A stretch of DNA of 64,000 nt. Source: DATFDN01 sp963767645. Its GTDB lineage: Bacteria; Pseudomonadota; Alphaproteobacteria; Acetobacterales; Acetobacteraceae. Within the stretch, counting starts at the first letter, position 1; every line of letters begins with the position of its first letter. The stretch covers positions 62,001-126,000 of the forward strand of contig CAVYEW010000018.1 of NCBI GenBank assembly GCA_963767645.1. Direction: 5' to 3'. The position numbers and the translations under genes were made by a program. Of the stretch, positions 53,393 to 62,199 are shown piece by piece. A model generated the notes under the pieces. The model was not told the origin of the DNA. It was given only the letters and a program-made list of their open reading frames with translations, and searched no databases.

Positions 53393-56179
53393 TCAGCCGA
53401 ACGATCCGACCTCGTGGGTGATGGCGGTTCCGATCTCACGCACGATGGCGAATAGCACGTGCATCGGCTCGATGATCTCCGTCTGCTCGCGCGCATAGGA
53501 GCCGACGGCGCGGGGAGCGGGGGGTTCGCCGTAATCCTGCTCGGCAATCGGATCAGCGCCCGCCGGAAAGATTTCGGCGAGCAGCGCGAGCGCCGCCGGT
53601 ATCTCAAGCCCCAGCAGCATTGCCTGCAGCCCGTGGCGCGTGACCCCGTGGCGCGGCGAGAACTCAGGGATGTCGGTGGCCAGCAGCCAAATGCGCTGGA
53701 TCAGCGAAAGGCGGAGCGCGTGCAGCAGCACCTCGCGCGGCTTGATGCGCGGCGCGTCCGGCCAGACGGCGCGCAGCGCCAAGTGATCGGCCTGCACGCG
53801 CCGGAACATCGCCTGCACCCGGGCCCCCAAGTCGAGCCGTTCGAGCGCGCGTGCAACCGCGACCAGCGCCTCGCGGCGGCCCGGCCGTTTGGTGTGCGCC
53901 GCGCGGTCGAGCCAGGAGCCTGGATCGAGCGTGCCGACGACCGCGCGCAACACGTCGAGATCGGAATGGGCAAGAGCATGACGCGGCAGGTCGAGCGCGC
54001 GGCGAAACCGGCGGCTGTCGGCACGCATGTGGAGAAATACCTCGGGATGGCGCGCGGCGCCGCTGCCGATACCCTGCAGCGTGTTCGCGCACCAGCCGAG
54101 CTGCTGGAGGATCGCATTGTTGGGGATCGCGCGCAGCTCGCGCGGGTGGCGGATCGAGGCGGATGGCGCCATGCCGTCGCTCTGCCGCGCCGGAGGGCGC
54201 GATCCGGTGCGATCGATCAGCGCCGGTCCGAACGCGCCGAGCAAGGCGGCGTAGCCGGGGTTCTCGACCAGGTCTTGCATCTCCGACCTGACGGTGGCGA
54301 AAAAGTCGGCGGCGTAGTCGGGTTCGGCGTAGATCGGGTCCTCGATCGGGCCCGCGGCCGGATGGAAGGCGTGCTCGGCGATCCGGGCCACGGTCGCAAG
54401 CGCGAGCGCCGGCGTGGCGAACAGCTGGTATCCGTCCCCACCCTGGAAGGCGCTTTCCTCGCGGACCGGCAGGTTGGCGCGGCTGAGCGCCTGGCGGCTT
54501 GCCGTGGGCGAGAGATATTTGAGGCGTTCGGCGAAGGAGCCGGGATGCGCGCCGCGGCCGATGCTTTCGCCGTGCGTGTCGAACAGCACCACCTCGACCC
54601 CGGAGACGCCGAAGCGCGCGAGGGTCTCCCCGATCTTGAACCGCAGCCGCTCGATCAAGTAGCTCGCCACGATCTGGCCGACATAACGGCCGGAATCCGA
54701 ATAGCCGAATTGCAGCGCGAGGCGGCCGGTCGCCTTGAGGTAGGCGCGCCAGTGCGGGCTGCGCAGCGCCTCCTCCAGCACGCGCTGGCCGCTTTCCAGG
54801 GCCGCGGCGGTCTCGAACAGCGGGCTGATTTCGACGTGGCGCTCGATGCCGAACAGGCGGGCGAGCCAGAGGGCGGCAAGCAGCGTATAGCCGCTCTCCG
54901 TCTCGGCGATCAGGAAGCGAACGGGAACCGAGGCGTCGATATGCTTCGTGATCTGCGCGACCGTCATCATCAGCCGTGCCGCCGACGCCTGCTCGGCGAG
55001 CAGGCCGCCGAAATCGACCGGCACTTGGGTCGTGGCGTCGAGGGCCGCGTTGATCGCAGCCAGCAATGCGCGACGGTGTGAAGGATCGTCGGGGGCGTCG
55101 AGGATGCCGAGGCGCTGGCGGACGACATTGTGCAGCTGCGTCGCGTTCAGCCGCACATGCGTGTGGGCGAGCGCGAGGCCGTGCGCGGCAAGGCCGGCGC
55201 GGGCGACGCAGAGCGACCGCCGCGCGGCGCCTTCCGCGGCGGCGATGGCCGGAGCGAACAGATCGAGCAGCGGCGCGGGCGTGGTCATCGCGTCGTCGCG
55301 TCGGCCGAGCAGGACGCGGGCCAAGGCGGCGACGGCGGGCGGATCGGACGCCGCAGCGGCGGTATCGAGCTGGCAGCGCACCGCGTCGATGGCCGTTGCA
55401 AGCCGCGCGCGCAGGGCATCGGCATGCGGCAGAGCGGCAAGCTGGCCGGCGAGGCGTTCGAGCTGCAGCAGCTTCATGCGCAGCCGCAGTCCCAGCGTGT
55501 CGGCCCAGCCGATGTCGGTGCGTCCATCGGTGTCGTACCCGACCCAGCTCGAGAGCACGATGGGGCGCGGCAGCAGCTCGGTCCAGCGTTCCGGCCAGGC
55601 TTGGCTGGCGGTGGTCAGCAGCGCATCGTTCAGGCGGTCGAGCGCATCACGCCCATTGGACATCGCGGCGACGGCCCGCGCGAACTCCTCGGCCAGGGTG
55701 ATCGGCGGCGGGCGGTGACTGACGAGCTCTGGCGTCTCGGCCGCACCGCTCGCGACCGCGGCAAGCGCTTCGGCCGCTTCCGGCGACAGCGAGAAGGTCG
55801 GGTGGGCGGTGAACACGGCCGCATAGCGCGGCCGTTCGATGCTGGCACGGAATTCGGCCCAGCGCACCGGGCTGTCGGCCGGGTCCGGGCGGAGCACGGT
55901 CTGCGCGACTGCGCCGAACGCGGCCTCGTTGGCCCTGATATCAGTGCCGCCGACATAGGCCGAGAGCCGGTGGGCACGGTCACGGAATGCCTCGTCACGG
56001 AGCTGGCGGACCATGGCCGAGATGGACGTCGCATCAAGCTCACCGTCGTCGATCAGGCGGGTGATCGCGAGCGCGATCGACATAACTGGATTGCCGAACG
56101 GGTCTTCGTCGGCTTGCGCCGTGCGACGTGCGACGAAGGCGAGCAGGCCGTCGATCGAGGAGGCTGAATGGGCGTCCAT
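53393..56179 (-). CDS. Divergent phosphoenolpyruvate carboxylase-like protein
   Basis: This 928-residue protein has PEPC blocks in the right order: FTAHPTFSLS (PEPC TAHPTE, His kept), a metal Glu in ISPLFETAAAL (PLFET), Asp in GYSDSGRYVG (PEPC YSDSxKDAG), and FDTHGESIGRGAHPG (PEPC FHGRGGSIGRGG). The YSDS Lys is replaced by Arg, and the HGRGG loop reads DTHGE, so the loop His and the first catalytic Arg are lost; the later GRG Arg is retained. The terminal TEQGEM loop appears as FQGGDGYQ. Either the family has different chemistry or it is a structural homologue. It is convergent with the RraA-like gene. Confidence 0.78.
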   Translation of the reverse strand: MDAHSASSIDGLLAFVARRTAQADEDPFGNPVMSIALAITRLIDDGELDATSISAMVRQLRDEAFRDRAHRLSAYVGGTDIRANEAAFGAVAQTVLRPDPADSPVRWAEFRASIERPRYAAVFTAHPTFSLSPEAAEALAAVASGAAETPELVSHRPPPITLAEEFARAVAAMSNGRDALDRLNDALLTTASQAWPERWTELLPRPIVLSSWVGYDTDGRTDIGWADTLGLRLRMKLLQLERLAGQLAALPHADALRARLATAIDAVRCQLDTAAAASDPPAVAALARVLLGRRDDAMTTPAPLLDLFAPAIAAAEGAARRSLCVARAGLAAHGLALAHTHVRLNATQLHNVVRQRLGILDAPDDPSHRRALLAAINAALDATTQVPVDFGGLLAEQASAARLMMTVAQITKHIDASVPVRFLIAETESGYTLLAALWLARLFGIERHVEISPLFETAAALESGQRVLEEALRSPHWRAYLKATGRLALQFGYSDSGRYVGQIVASYLIERLRFKIGETLARFGVSGVEVVLFDTHGESIGRGAHPGSFAERLKYLSPTASRQALSRANLPVREESAFQGGDGYQLFATPALALATVARIAEHAFHPAAGPIEDPIYAEPDYAADFFATVRSEMQDLVENPGYAALLGAFGPALIDRTGSRPPARQSDGMAPSASIRHPRELRAIPNNAILQQLGWCANTLQGIGSGAARHPEVFLHMRADSRRFRRALDLPRHALAHSDLDVLRAVVGTLDPGSWLDRAAHTKRPGRREALVAVARALERLDLGARVQAMFRRVQADHLALRAVWPDAPRIKPREVLLHALRLSLIQRIWLLATDIPEFSPRHGVTRHGLQAMLLGLEIPAALALLAEIFPAGADPIAEQDYGEPPAPRAVGSYAREQTEIIEPMHVLFAIVREIGTAITHEVGSFG

Positions 56180-56292
56180 CCCTCAATGATGCACTGCACA
56201 ATCGAGGCGCGCCAGTGGGCGATTTCGGGCGCGGCTTCCGGCGGGGCGCATACGGCGGTAAGTACCCGACCGAGCCACCCGGAGGATAGGAC

Positions 56293-56553
56293 ATGGCGCA
56301 CGAGGATAGGGCATCGCGGCGGGCGATCCTGCAGGCAGGCGTCGGCGTGCTCGTTGCGGGCACGGTGCAATCGGTCTCCGCCCAGCCGCCGCCCAAGCTG
56401 AACAAGCAGGCGGTCATGTATCAGGATCAGCCGAAGGGCGATCAGCAGTGCGACAAGTGCGTGCGTTTCCAGCCGCCCAACGCGTGCCAGGTCGTTGAGG
56501 GGGTGATCAGCCCGAAAGGATGGTGCGGCGTGTTCGCGCCGAAACCGGCGTAG
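56293..56553 (+). CDS. High-potential iron-sulfur protein (HiPIP)
   Basis: This 86-residue exported protein has a twin-arginine signal (RASRRAILQAGVGVLVAG to VSA, about 30 residues). The mature part has four Cys (53, 56, 65, 78) in CDKCVRF, PPNACQVV and SPKGWCGVF, the usual HiPIP cluster pattern. It is a soluble periplasmic electron carrier. It is divergent from the PEPC-like gene, with 113 bases between starts. Confidence 0.88.
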   Translation: MAHEDRASRRAILQAGVGVLVAGTVQSVSAQPPPKLNKQAVMYQDQPKGDQQCDKCVRFQPPNACQVVEGVISPKGWCGVFAPKPA

Positions 56554-56618
56554 CCGGTCGGGGGAGGAGCGCGAGCGCTTCAGCGACAGGCTACGAGGTC
56601 GGGGTGCGAGCCTGCGGT

Positions 56619-57245
56619 CTATGCGGCGCCGCGTACCCCGGCCAGGGCGAGGATCAAGACGGCAAGTTCCCGGCTCGTCTCCTCCAGAGAGAGGCGCCCC
56701 TTCGGGCGATACCAGACATAGGCCCAGCTCACCATGCCGCCGATGGCGAGCGCCGCCATCCGCGTGTCGTGGAGGTGAAACTCGCCCGCGGCCACGCCCT
56801 CGTCCAGCAGGCGGACCAGCTTGCGGTCGAACTCGCGCCGCATGTCGTTGATGCGGCGGTAGTCCGCCGGCAGAAGGTGCTTTTCCTCGCGCGTGAAAAT
56901 CGCGATATGGCGCTGGCTCGTCAGCACCGCGGCGGCGAAGCGCCGTCCGACCTCGGCAAGCCGCTCAGTCGGCGTACCCGGCAGGTTCAGCACGCCGTCC
57001 AGCGCCTCCAGCGCCGAGGCGATGCCGCGCGAGCAGATCTCCGCCAGCAACTCGGCCTTCGAGGTGAAATGCGCGTAGATGAACGGCTTGGTGACGCCCA
57101 CCCGCTCGGCGACGGCATCGAGCGACGTGTTCTCGTAGCCGCGCTCGTAAAACAGTTGCGCCGCGGCGCTGATGATGCGTTCGCGCTTCAGCCGCGCGAC
57201 CTCGTCCCTGATTCCCATAGGCTGACTAGCGCTTGCCGAAGCCAT
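56619..57245 (-). CDS. TetR-family regulator of the acyl-CoA operon
   Basis: The ATG at 57245 overlaps the end region of the DUF35 gene; a start at 57218 (MGIRDEV) is also possible. The N-terminal HTH is RIISAAAQLFYERGYENTSLDAVAERVGVTKPFIYAHFTSKAELL. The ligand domain has the pattern of FadR/KstR2-type acyl-CoA-responsive regulators (GMVSWAYVWYRPKGRLSLEE). As last gene of the 56.6-64 kb operon it probably represses it in response to an acyl-CoA. Confidence 0.88.
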   Translation of the reverse strand: MASASASQPMGIRDEVARLKRERIISAAAQLFYERGYENTSLDAVAERVGVTKPFIYAHFTSKAELLAEICSRGIASALEALDGVLNLPGTPTERLAEVGRRFAAAVLTSQRHIAIFTREEKHLLPADYRRINDMRREFDRKLVRLLDEGVAAGEFHLHDTRMAALAIGGMVSWAYVWYRPKGRLSLEETSRELAVLILALAGVRGAA

Positions 57246-57246
57246 G

Positions 57247-57705
57247 TCAGGCGGTCTGCGGCTCGAACCAGAAGTCCAGCACATCGCCGCTGCGCTTCTC
57301 GGCGAAGCGGGTGATGACCCGGGTGCCGATCTTCAAGCGCTCAGCCGCCGCCGCTGGATCGCTGAGCTCAACGCCCCGGAAATACCCGCCGAGGGCGGTG
57401 TCCGCCTTGTCGAGCAGCACGTAGCCGAAGGCGTAGGGCGGCGGCGGCAGCCCCTGAAACTCGTCATAGACGATGGTGAATGCCTCGATCCGGCCGCCCG
57501 GGCCGACCTCCACCCAATCCGTCGTCGGCTCCAAGGTCTGGTCGGAGAAGGCCCGCGGCGGCACCAGCACCCGGCCCGACTTGGCATCGCGCTTGCCGTA
57601 CAGCTTCGCGTTGTCTCGCAGCTGCACATAGAACCAGCTTGCCGTCTCGCCGAGCGCGTGCGTGTAGGTGATGTTCCAGGCTTCCTGCCGTTTCAGCAGT
57701 TCCAT
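57247..57705 (-). CDS. DUF35/OB-fold acyl-CoA-binding protein lacking zinc cysteines
   Basis: The 152-residue product follows the DUF35 layout: an N-terminal helix, a rubredoxin-like segment and an OB fold (GGRIEAFTIVYDEFQG, PYAFGYVLLD, GTRVITRFAEKR). The segment normally carrying two CxxC pairs reads GKRDAKSGRVLVPPRAFSDQ, without Cys, so it cannot bind zinc. DUF35 proteins pair with thiolase-like Ltp2-type enzymes and help hold acyl-CoA; the thiolase-like gene is immediately upstream in the operon (17 bases). Confidence 0.85.
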   Translation of the reverse strand: MELLKRQEAWNITYTHALGETASWFYVQLRDNAKLYGKRDAKSGRVLVPPRAFSDQTLEPTTDWVEVGPGGRIEAFTIVYDEFQGLPPPPYAFGYVLLDKADTALGGYFRGVELSDPAAAAERLKIGTRVITRFAEKRSGDVLDFWFEPQTA

Positions 57706-57722
57706 CTCGCGTTCTCCCGATC

Positions 57723-58898
57723 TCAGGCTTCGACGACCATGGTTCCGAAGAACTGGTGATCGCCGCCATTGCCGCTGGCGATGCCCAGCCGCGCCCCCTT
57801 CACCTGGTGCCCGCCGGCGCGGCCCCGCACCTGCTGCGCGATCTCGATGACGCGCACCATTGCCGTCACCGCGATGGCATTGGTGCAGAGCGTGCCCCCG
57901 GAAGGGTTTACCGGGATCGCGCCGCCGAGCTGGAACTGGCCCTCGTTCAGCATCGCCGGGGACTGGCCAAGCTCGGCGAGCCCGGCGGCCTCGATCGAGT
58001 GGAACTCGGTGTTGCTGAACGGGGCGTAGAGCTCGGCCACATGCACCTGCCGGCGCGGGTCGGTGATGCCCGCCATCTTGAACGAACGGGCGAAGGAGTT
58101 GCGCAGCGCATAGGCGTCGGCGTGGTCGGCGGTATAGTTGTTTCCCATGCGGTCGCCGAGATAGTAGGTCTCGGAACAATGCCCGACGCCGGTGATCCAC
58201 ACCGCGTCCAGCTTGCGCTCCTTGATGTACTGCTCGGAGGCCAGCACCATCGCCCCGCCGCCGCTCGATTGCGGGCAGCAATCGAACAGCTTGACCGGCC
58301 AGGAGATATAGCGAGAGGCGAAGACCTCCTCCTCGGTGGTCTCCTTGCGCAGATGCGCGTTCGGGTTCTTCGACGCCTGCCAGCGGTTCTTCACCACCAC
58401 CCGCGCCATGTCCCGCTCGGTCATGCCGTATTTGTGCATGTAGCGGACCGCCGACATCGCCAGCATGTTGATGGTGCCGAGCGGCAGCGCGCGCTCATAG
58501 GTCGGGTCCCAGATCTTGTTCAGCACGGTCTGGCTGTCGCCGCACTCGCCCACCTTGTCGGCGCCCGCCGTCAGCACGACGTCGCAGGCGCCGGCCGCGA
58601 CGTGATAATAGGCGGCGGCGACGCTGGAGATGCCCGTTGCGCCCCCGGTGTTGATGCGCAGGAACCGCTTGTTGCGCGCGCCCACCGCGTCAACGCCAAG
58701 CCGCTCGGCGTTGCCGATGCCCACCATGGCGTCGGGCGAGAGCGAATAGACCACGGCCTCCATGTCATCGAGTTCCAGCCCGGCGTCGTTCAGCGCAAGC
58801 GCCACCGCCTCGCGCACCAGATCGGGGTAGCTCGCGTCGTCGCGCCGCGACCGGAAGGCCGACTGGCCGACGCCGATGATGCCGACGCGCGGGCTCAT
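57723..58898 (-). CDS. Thiolase-like (lipid-transfer-protein/Ltp2-type) enzyme A
   Basis: The ATG at 58898 has a GGGAGACGG site and gives 391 residues. It is a thiolase fold of the SCP2/Ltp type: PRVGIIGVGQSAFRSR, VVLTAGADKVGE, VHVAELYAPFSNTEFHSIEA and NPSGGTLCTNAIA. The position of the nucleophilic Cys reads RINTGGATGISS, with Gly, and the usual C-terminal GHPxGATG is absent. A normal thiolytic mechanism is thus unlikely; an aldolase-type (Ltp2-like) reaction with the DUF35 partner is inferred. The gene upstream reads into it in frame without a stop. Confidence 0.83.
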   Translation of the reverse strand: MSPRVGIIGVGQSAFRSRRDDASYPDLVREAVALALNDAGLELDDMEAVVYSLSPDAMVGIGNAERLGVDAVGARNKRFLRINTGGATGISSVAAAYYHVAAGACDVVLTAGADKVGECGDSQTVLNKIWDPTYERALPLGTINMLAMSAVRYMHKYGMTERDMARVVVKNRWQASKNPNAHLRKETTEEEVFASRYISWPVKLFDCCPQSSGGGAMVLASEQYIKERKLDAVWITGVGHCSETYYLGDRMGNNYTADHADAYALRNSFARSFKMAGITDPRRQVHVAELYAPFSNTEFHSIEAAGLAELGQSPAMLNEGQFQLGGAIPVNPSGGTLCTNAIAVTAMVRVIEIAQQVRGRAGGHQVKGARLGIASGNGGDHQFFGTMVVEA

Positions 58899-60048
58899 GC
58901 TGCCGTCTCCCTGCTGGTCGCGGCTCAGCACCACGACCGTGTTGTACTGCATGGCGAACCCGCTCGCGGCATGGGCAAGGCCGGTGCGGACCTTGGCCCG
59001 CTGGTGCCGGCCGGCGCGGCCACGGACCTGGTTGGCGGTCTCCGCGATGCGGATCAGCCCGGTGCAATAGACCGGGTTGAGCGAGAGCGCGCCGCCGGAG
59101 AGATTGACCGGCAGCTTGCCGTCCGGGCCGAAGCGGCCGTCCGCAACGCAGTCTTTCCAGGCCGAGCGCGGCGCCAGTCCCAGCGCCTCGTAGGCCAGCA
59201 ATTCCTGGAACGGAGTGGCGTCGGCAATCTCGGCAACGTCGATGGCCTCGGCGGGGTCGGCGATGCCGGCCTCCTTGTAGGCTTGCTGTCGTCGCGGCCT
59301 GCAGGGCAGGGGCGTCGGCGAGGTCGCGGTCGCCGAGGAAGCTCGGCTCGGTCGCCCAGCCCATGCCGGAGATCCAGGCCAGGTCGGAACGGCCGCGCTC
59401 GCGTGCATAGTCATCGGAGGCGAGCACCAGCGCCACCGCGCCCGTCACCGGCCCGGCCAGCATGCCCTCCTGCAGCGGCCACCGCCTTTCCGCTGCGGCC
59501 GGTGCGTCCCGGACCAGGTCGGGATAGGCATGGACGCCGTTGCGGCGGTTCTTCTCGGCGACGTTGCGCGCCGTCTCCTCAATTCCCGGAACCGCCGCCA
59601 GCAGCGCGCTTGCTTGCAAGGCGTGCGAGGCCGGTTCGTCCAGCGGCAGGCGGCGATGGAAATAGGGATCGGCGGCAAGGCGCTGCGCCTCGGCCAGCGG
59701 CGATGCCTCCGTCGGGCTCCAAGCCACGACGAGTTGCGTGCGGTACTGGCCCGAGGCGACGCGGAGCGCGCCCATGACGAAGGCGTGCTCGCCGGCCGAG
59801 GGCGTGGAAAGGATGTCACGGTCAACGCCGCCGACCGACCCCGATGCGGCCATCACCGAGATGGCGCGGCCGTCGTACTGGTCGTTGGAGGCAACAACGA
59901 TGCCGTCGATGTCGTCGATCGCCAACCCGGCGTCGCGCAGCGCCGACTGCGAGACGTCGTAGATCAACTCCTCCAGCGAGCGCCGGTCGTCGGTGACGCG
60001 GGGCATGATGGCGACGCCGATCACCCCGGCTTTGGTGCGGTATGGCAT
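58899..60048 (-). pseudogene. Thiolase-like enzyme B, frameshifted near 59285
   Basis: The gene starts at the ATG at 60048 (GCAGGAG site): MPYRTKAGVIGVAIMPRV, DGIVVASNDQYDGR, STPSAGEHAFVMGAL (no Cys at the nucleophile position) and LAWISGMGWATEPSFLGDRD. The frame breaks after ALQAAT (about 59285) and resumes as QQAYKEAGIADPAEAIDV, then ATPFQELLAYEALGL, NLSGGALSLNP and FAMQYNTVVVLSRD. It then runs into enzyme A without a stop codon. Restored, it is an Ltp-type thiolase-like protein of about 383 residues, likely forming a pair with A. Confidence 0.75.
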
Positions 60049-61162
60049 GTGGCTCCTGCCTCCGTGTCGTGGACTTGGCGCAGCTTGGGTCGGGGCGCCG
60101 GCGCGGCGCCGTTCACCCGCGCCGGAAACAGCGCCTGCAAGGCGCCGTCCGGGGCCTGGCGGACCAGGCCGCGCGCGCGATGGTGGGGCGAGGCGACCGC
60201 CTCGCCCGAGATCGAGGACCGGGCTCACGCAGCAATCGGGCGCAGCGAACCGGGCCTCGCACTCGGCCAGGGTGAAGCCGCCGATCAGCGCCGCGACATC
60301 GGCGATCAGCGCCGTCTGCGGCAGCTCTTCGGCCTCGCGCCCGATCCAGTCCGGCCGCCCGGCGGCCTCGCAGAAGGCACGCCAGAATTTCGGCTCCGCA
60401 GCGCCGAGCGCGATATGCCGCGCGTCCCTGGTGCCGTACACTTGGTAGTAGGCCGCACCGCCATTGAGATAGGTCTGCCGCCGCTGCGGCACCGCCCCGA
60501 TCGCGCCATAGCGCGGCGATCTGGAACAGCTGCAAGGGCATCGCCACGTCCGCCAGCCCGATGTCGATCTCGCAGCCCTGCCCGTCCGTCTCGCGCGCCC
60601 GCAGCGCGCCGAGGATGGCGATGACGCCGAACAGCGAGCCGGTCACGTCCGACAGCGGCGGGTCGTAGAACAGCGGCGCGTCCGCGCCATTGCGATGCAG
60701 CACCCCGGCAGCCGCGAGATAGTTGGCGTCATGTCCGGCCCGTTGCGCCATCGGGCTGGCGGCGCCGTAGCCGCTCAACGAGCAGTAGATCAGGCCGGGG
60801 TTGATCTCGCGCAGCGCCGGGTAGTTCAGGCCGAGGCGCTGCATCACGCCGGGGCGGAACCCTTCGATCAGCACGTCGAAGTCCGCGACCAGGCGCAGGA
60901 ACTCGGCCCGCGTCTCGGGCTGCTTCAGGTCCATCCGCCGCACGGATTTGCCGGCGTTCAGCGCCTCGTAGAAGAGCGGGCGGCCCGCCGCATCGCGCGG
61001 GCCGAGCTGCGTCATCGCGTCGCCCGAGGGCGGCTCGATCTTCAGGATCTCCGCCCCCATGTCGGCGAGCAGCAGGCTGGCGAGTGGGCCTGGCAGGAAC
61101 GCCGACAGGTCCAGGACTTTGATGCCGCGCGCAAACAGCCCCAGGCGGCAAAGGTCCGTCAT
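60021..61162 (-). pseudogene. Class III CoA-transferase (CaiB/BaiF family), two frameshifts
   Basis: The ATG at 61162 overlaps the alcohol dehydrogenase stop. The first frame gives IKVLDLSAFLPGPLASLLLADMGAEILKIEPP (with the family Asp expected later), GKSVRRMDLKQPE and VLIEGFRPGVMQRLGL. Near 60512 it shifts to YGAIGAVPQRRQTYLNGGAAYYQVYGTRD, and near 60200 to GEAVASPHHRARGLV and ALFPARVNGAAPAPRPKLR, ending at 60021 and overlapping the thiolase-like B start. The blocks cover a full CaiB-type enzyme of about 380 residues that moves CoA between carboxylic acids. Confidence 0.8.
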
Positions 61163-62199
61163 GCGCCGGGCACCAGGGTCAGGCGCCCGCTGGTCGCTCC
61201 CGCCTCCAACCGGCGATGCGCCTCGGCGGCTTCGGACAACGGAAGGCTTTCGTCCACCCTCGCCCGGATCGTGCCTTGCGCGAGCAGGCGCAGGCAGCGG
61301 CGCAGCTCCTCGCGCGTCACGCTGGTCGCGCTCAGCATCGAAATGCCCTTCAGGAAAAGCTGCGCCGGGTTGAACGGGACGAAATCGCCGGTGAGCTGAC
61401 CAACCAGAACCCAGCGGCCGCCGCGCGCGAGCGATCGTCTCGTTGGATGGAACACCGGCGTTCCGACTGTATCGATCGCCACCTCCACGCCGTCACCGCT
61501 GGTCAGTTCCCGTACTCGGGCCGAGAAATCCTCGCCGCGTGCGTGAGGGACAACGTGATGCGCGCCGGCTTCGCGCAGCATCGTCGCCCGTTCCGGTGAA
61601 GTGCTGGTCGCGATCACCGTGGCCCCGGCCGCGCGCGCGATCTGCGCGGCGTGCAGCCCCACCCCGCCGCTCGCGCCGGTAACAAGGACCGTATCCGCCG
61701 GGGCGACCTGACCCACGGCAACGGCATGATAGGCCGTGCCGATGGCGCAGGACGTGATGCAGGCGTCGCGGAGCGCGACGCCGTCCGGCACCGGCACCAC
61801 GGCGTCGGCGTCGAGCGCCACATACTCGGCGTAGCCGCCGTTGAGGCCCGCGTCGCCGAGGAACACGCTCTCCGCGCACAACGGCTCGCGCCCGGCGCGG
61901 CAATAGCGGCAATGTCCGCAGACATGGGCGCGCTGGGTGGAGGCGACCCGGTCGCCGGAGCGGAGCCCCCGCACGTCCGCGCCGGTCTCGACGACGGTTC
62001 CGGCGACCTCGTGACCGAGGATCAGCGGCATCGCGATCCCCGCCTTCAGCGTGCCGTTGCGCACCACCACGTCGTGGAAGCAGACGCCGCATTGCGCCAC
62101 CTGCACGACGATCTGGCGCGGACCCGGAGCCGGATCGGGCACCGTCTCCAGCCGAAGCATCTCGGCGGGGCCGGGAGCGCGGACGACGATCGCCTTCAA
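61159..62199 (-). CDS. Zinc-dependent alcohol dehydrogenase (MDR family)
   Basis: The TTG at 62199 overlaps the cyclase stop as TTGA and gives 346 residues starting KAIVVRAPGPAEML. Catalytic-zinc ligands Cys and His lie in CGVCFHDVVVRNG and LGHEVAGTV. The structural zinc cluster is CGHCRYCRAGREPLC, and the cofactor motif is TGASGGVGLHAAQIARAAGA. It oxidises an alcohol or hydroxyacyl intermediate with NAD(P). It ends overlapping the CoA-transferase ATG, so the operon is tightly packed. Confidence 0.9.
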   Translation of the reverse strand: MKAIVVRAPGPAEMLRLETVPDPAPGPRQIVVQVAQCGVCFHDVVVRNGTLKAGIAMPLILGHEVAGTVVETGADVRGLRSGDRVASTQRAHVCGHCRYCRAGREPLCAESVFLGDAGLNGGYAEYVALDADAVVPVPDGVALRDACITSCAIGTAYHAVAVGQVAPADTVLVTGASGGVGLHAAQIARAAGATVIATSTSPERATMLREAGAHHVVPHARGEDFSARVRELTSGDGVEVAIDTVGTPVFHPTRRSLARGGRWVLVGQLTGDFVPFNPAQLFLKGISMLSATSVTREELRRCLRLLAQGTIRARVDESLPLSEAAEAHRRLEAGATSGRLTLVPGA

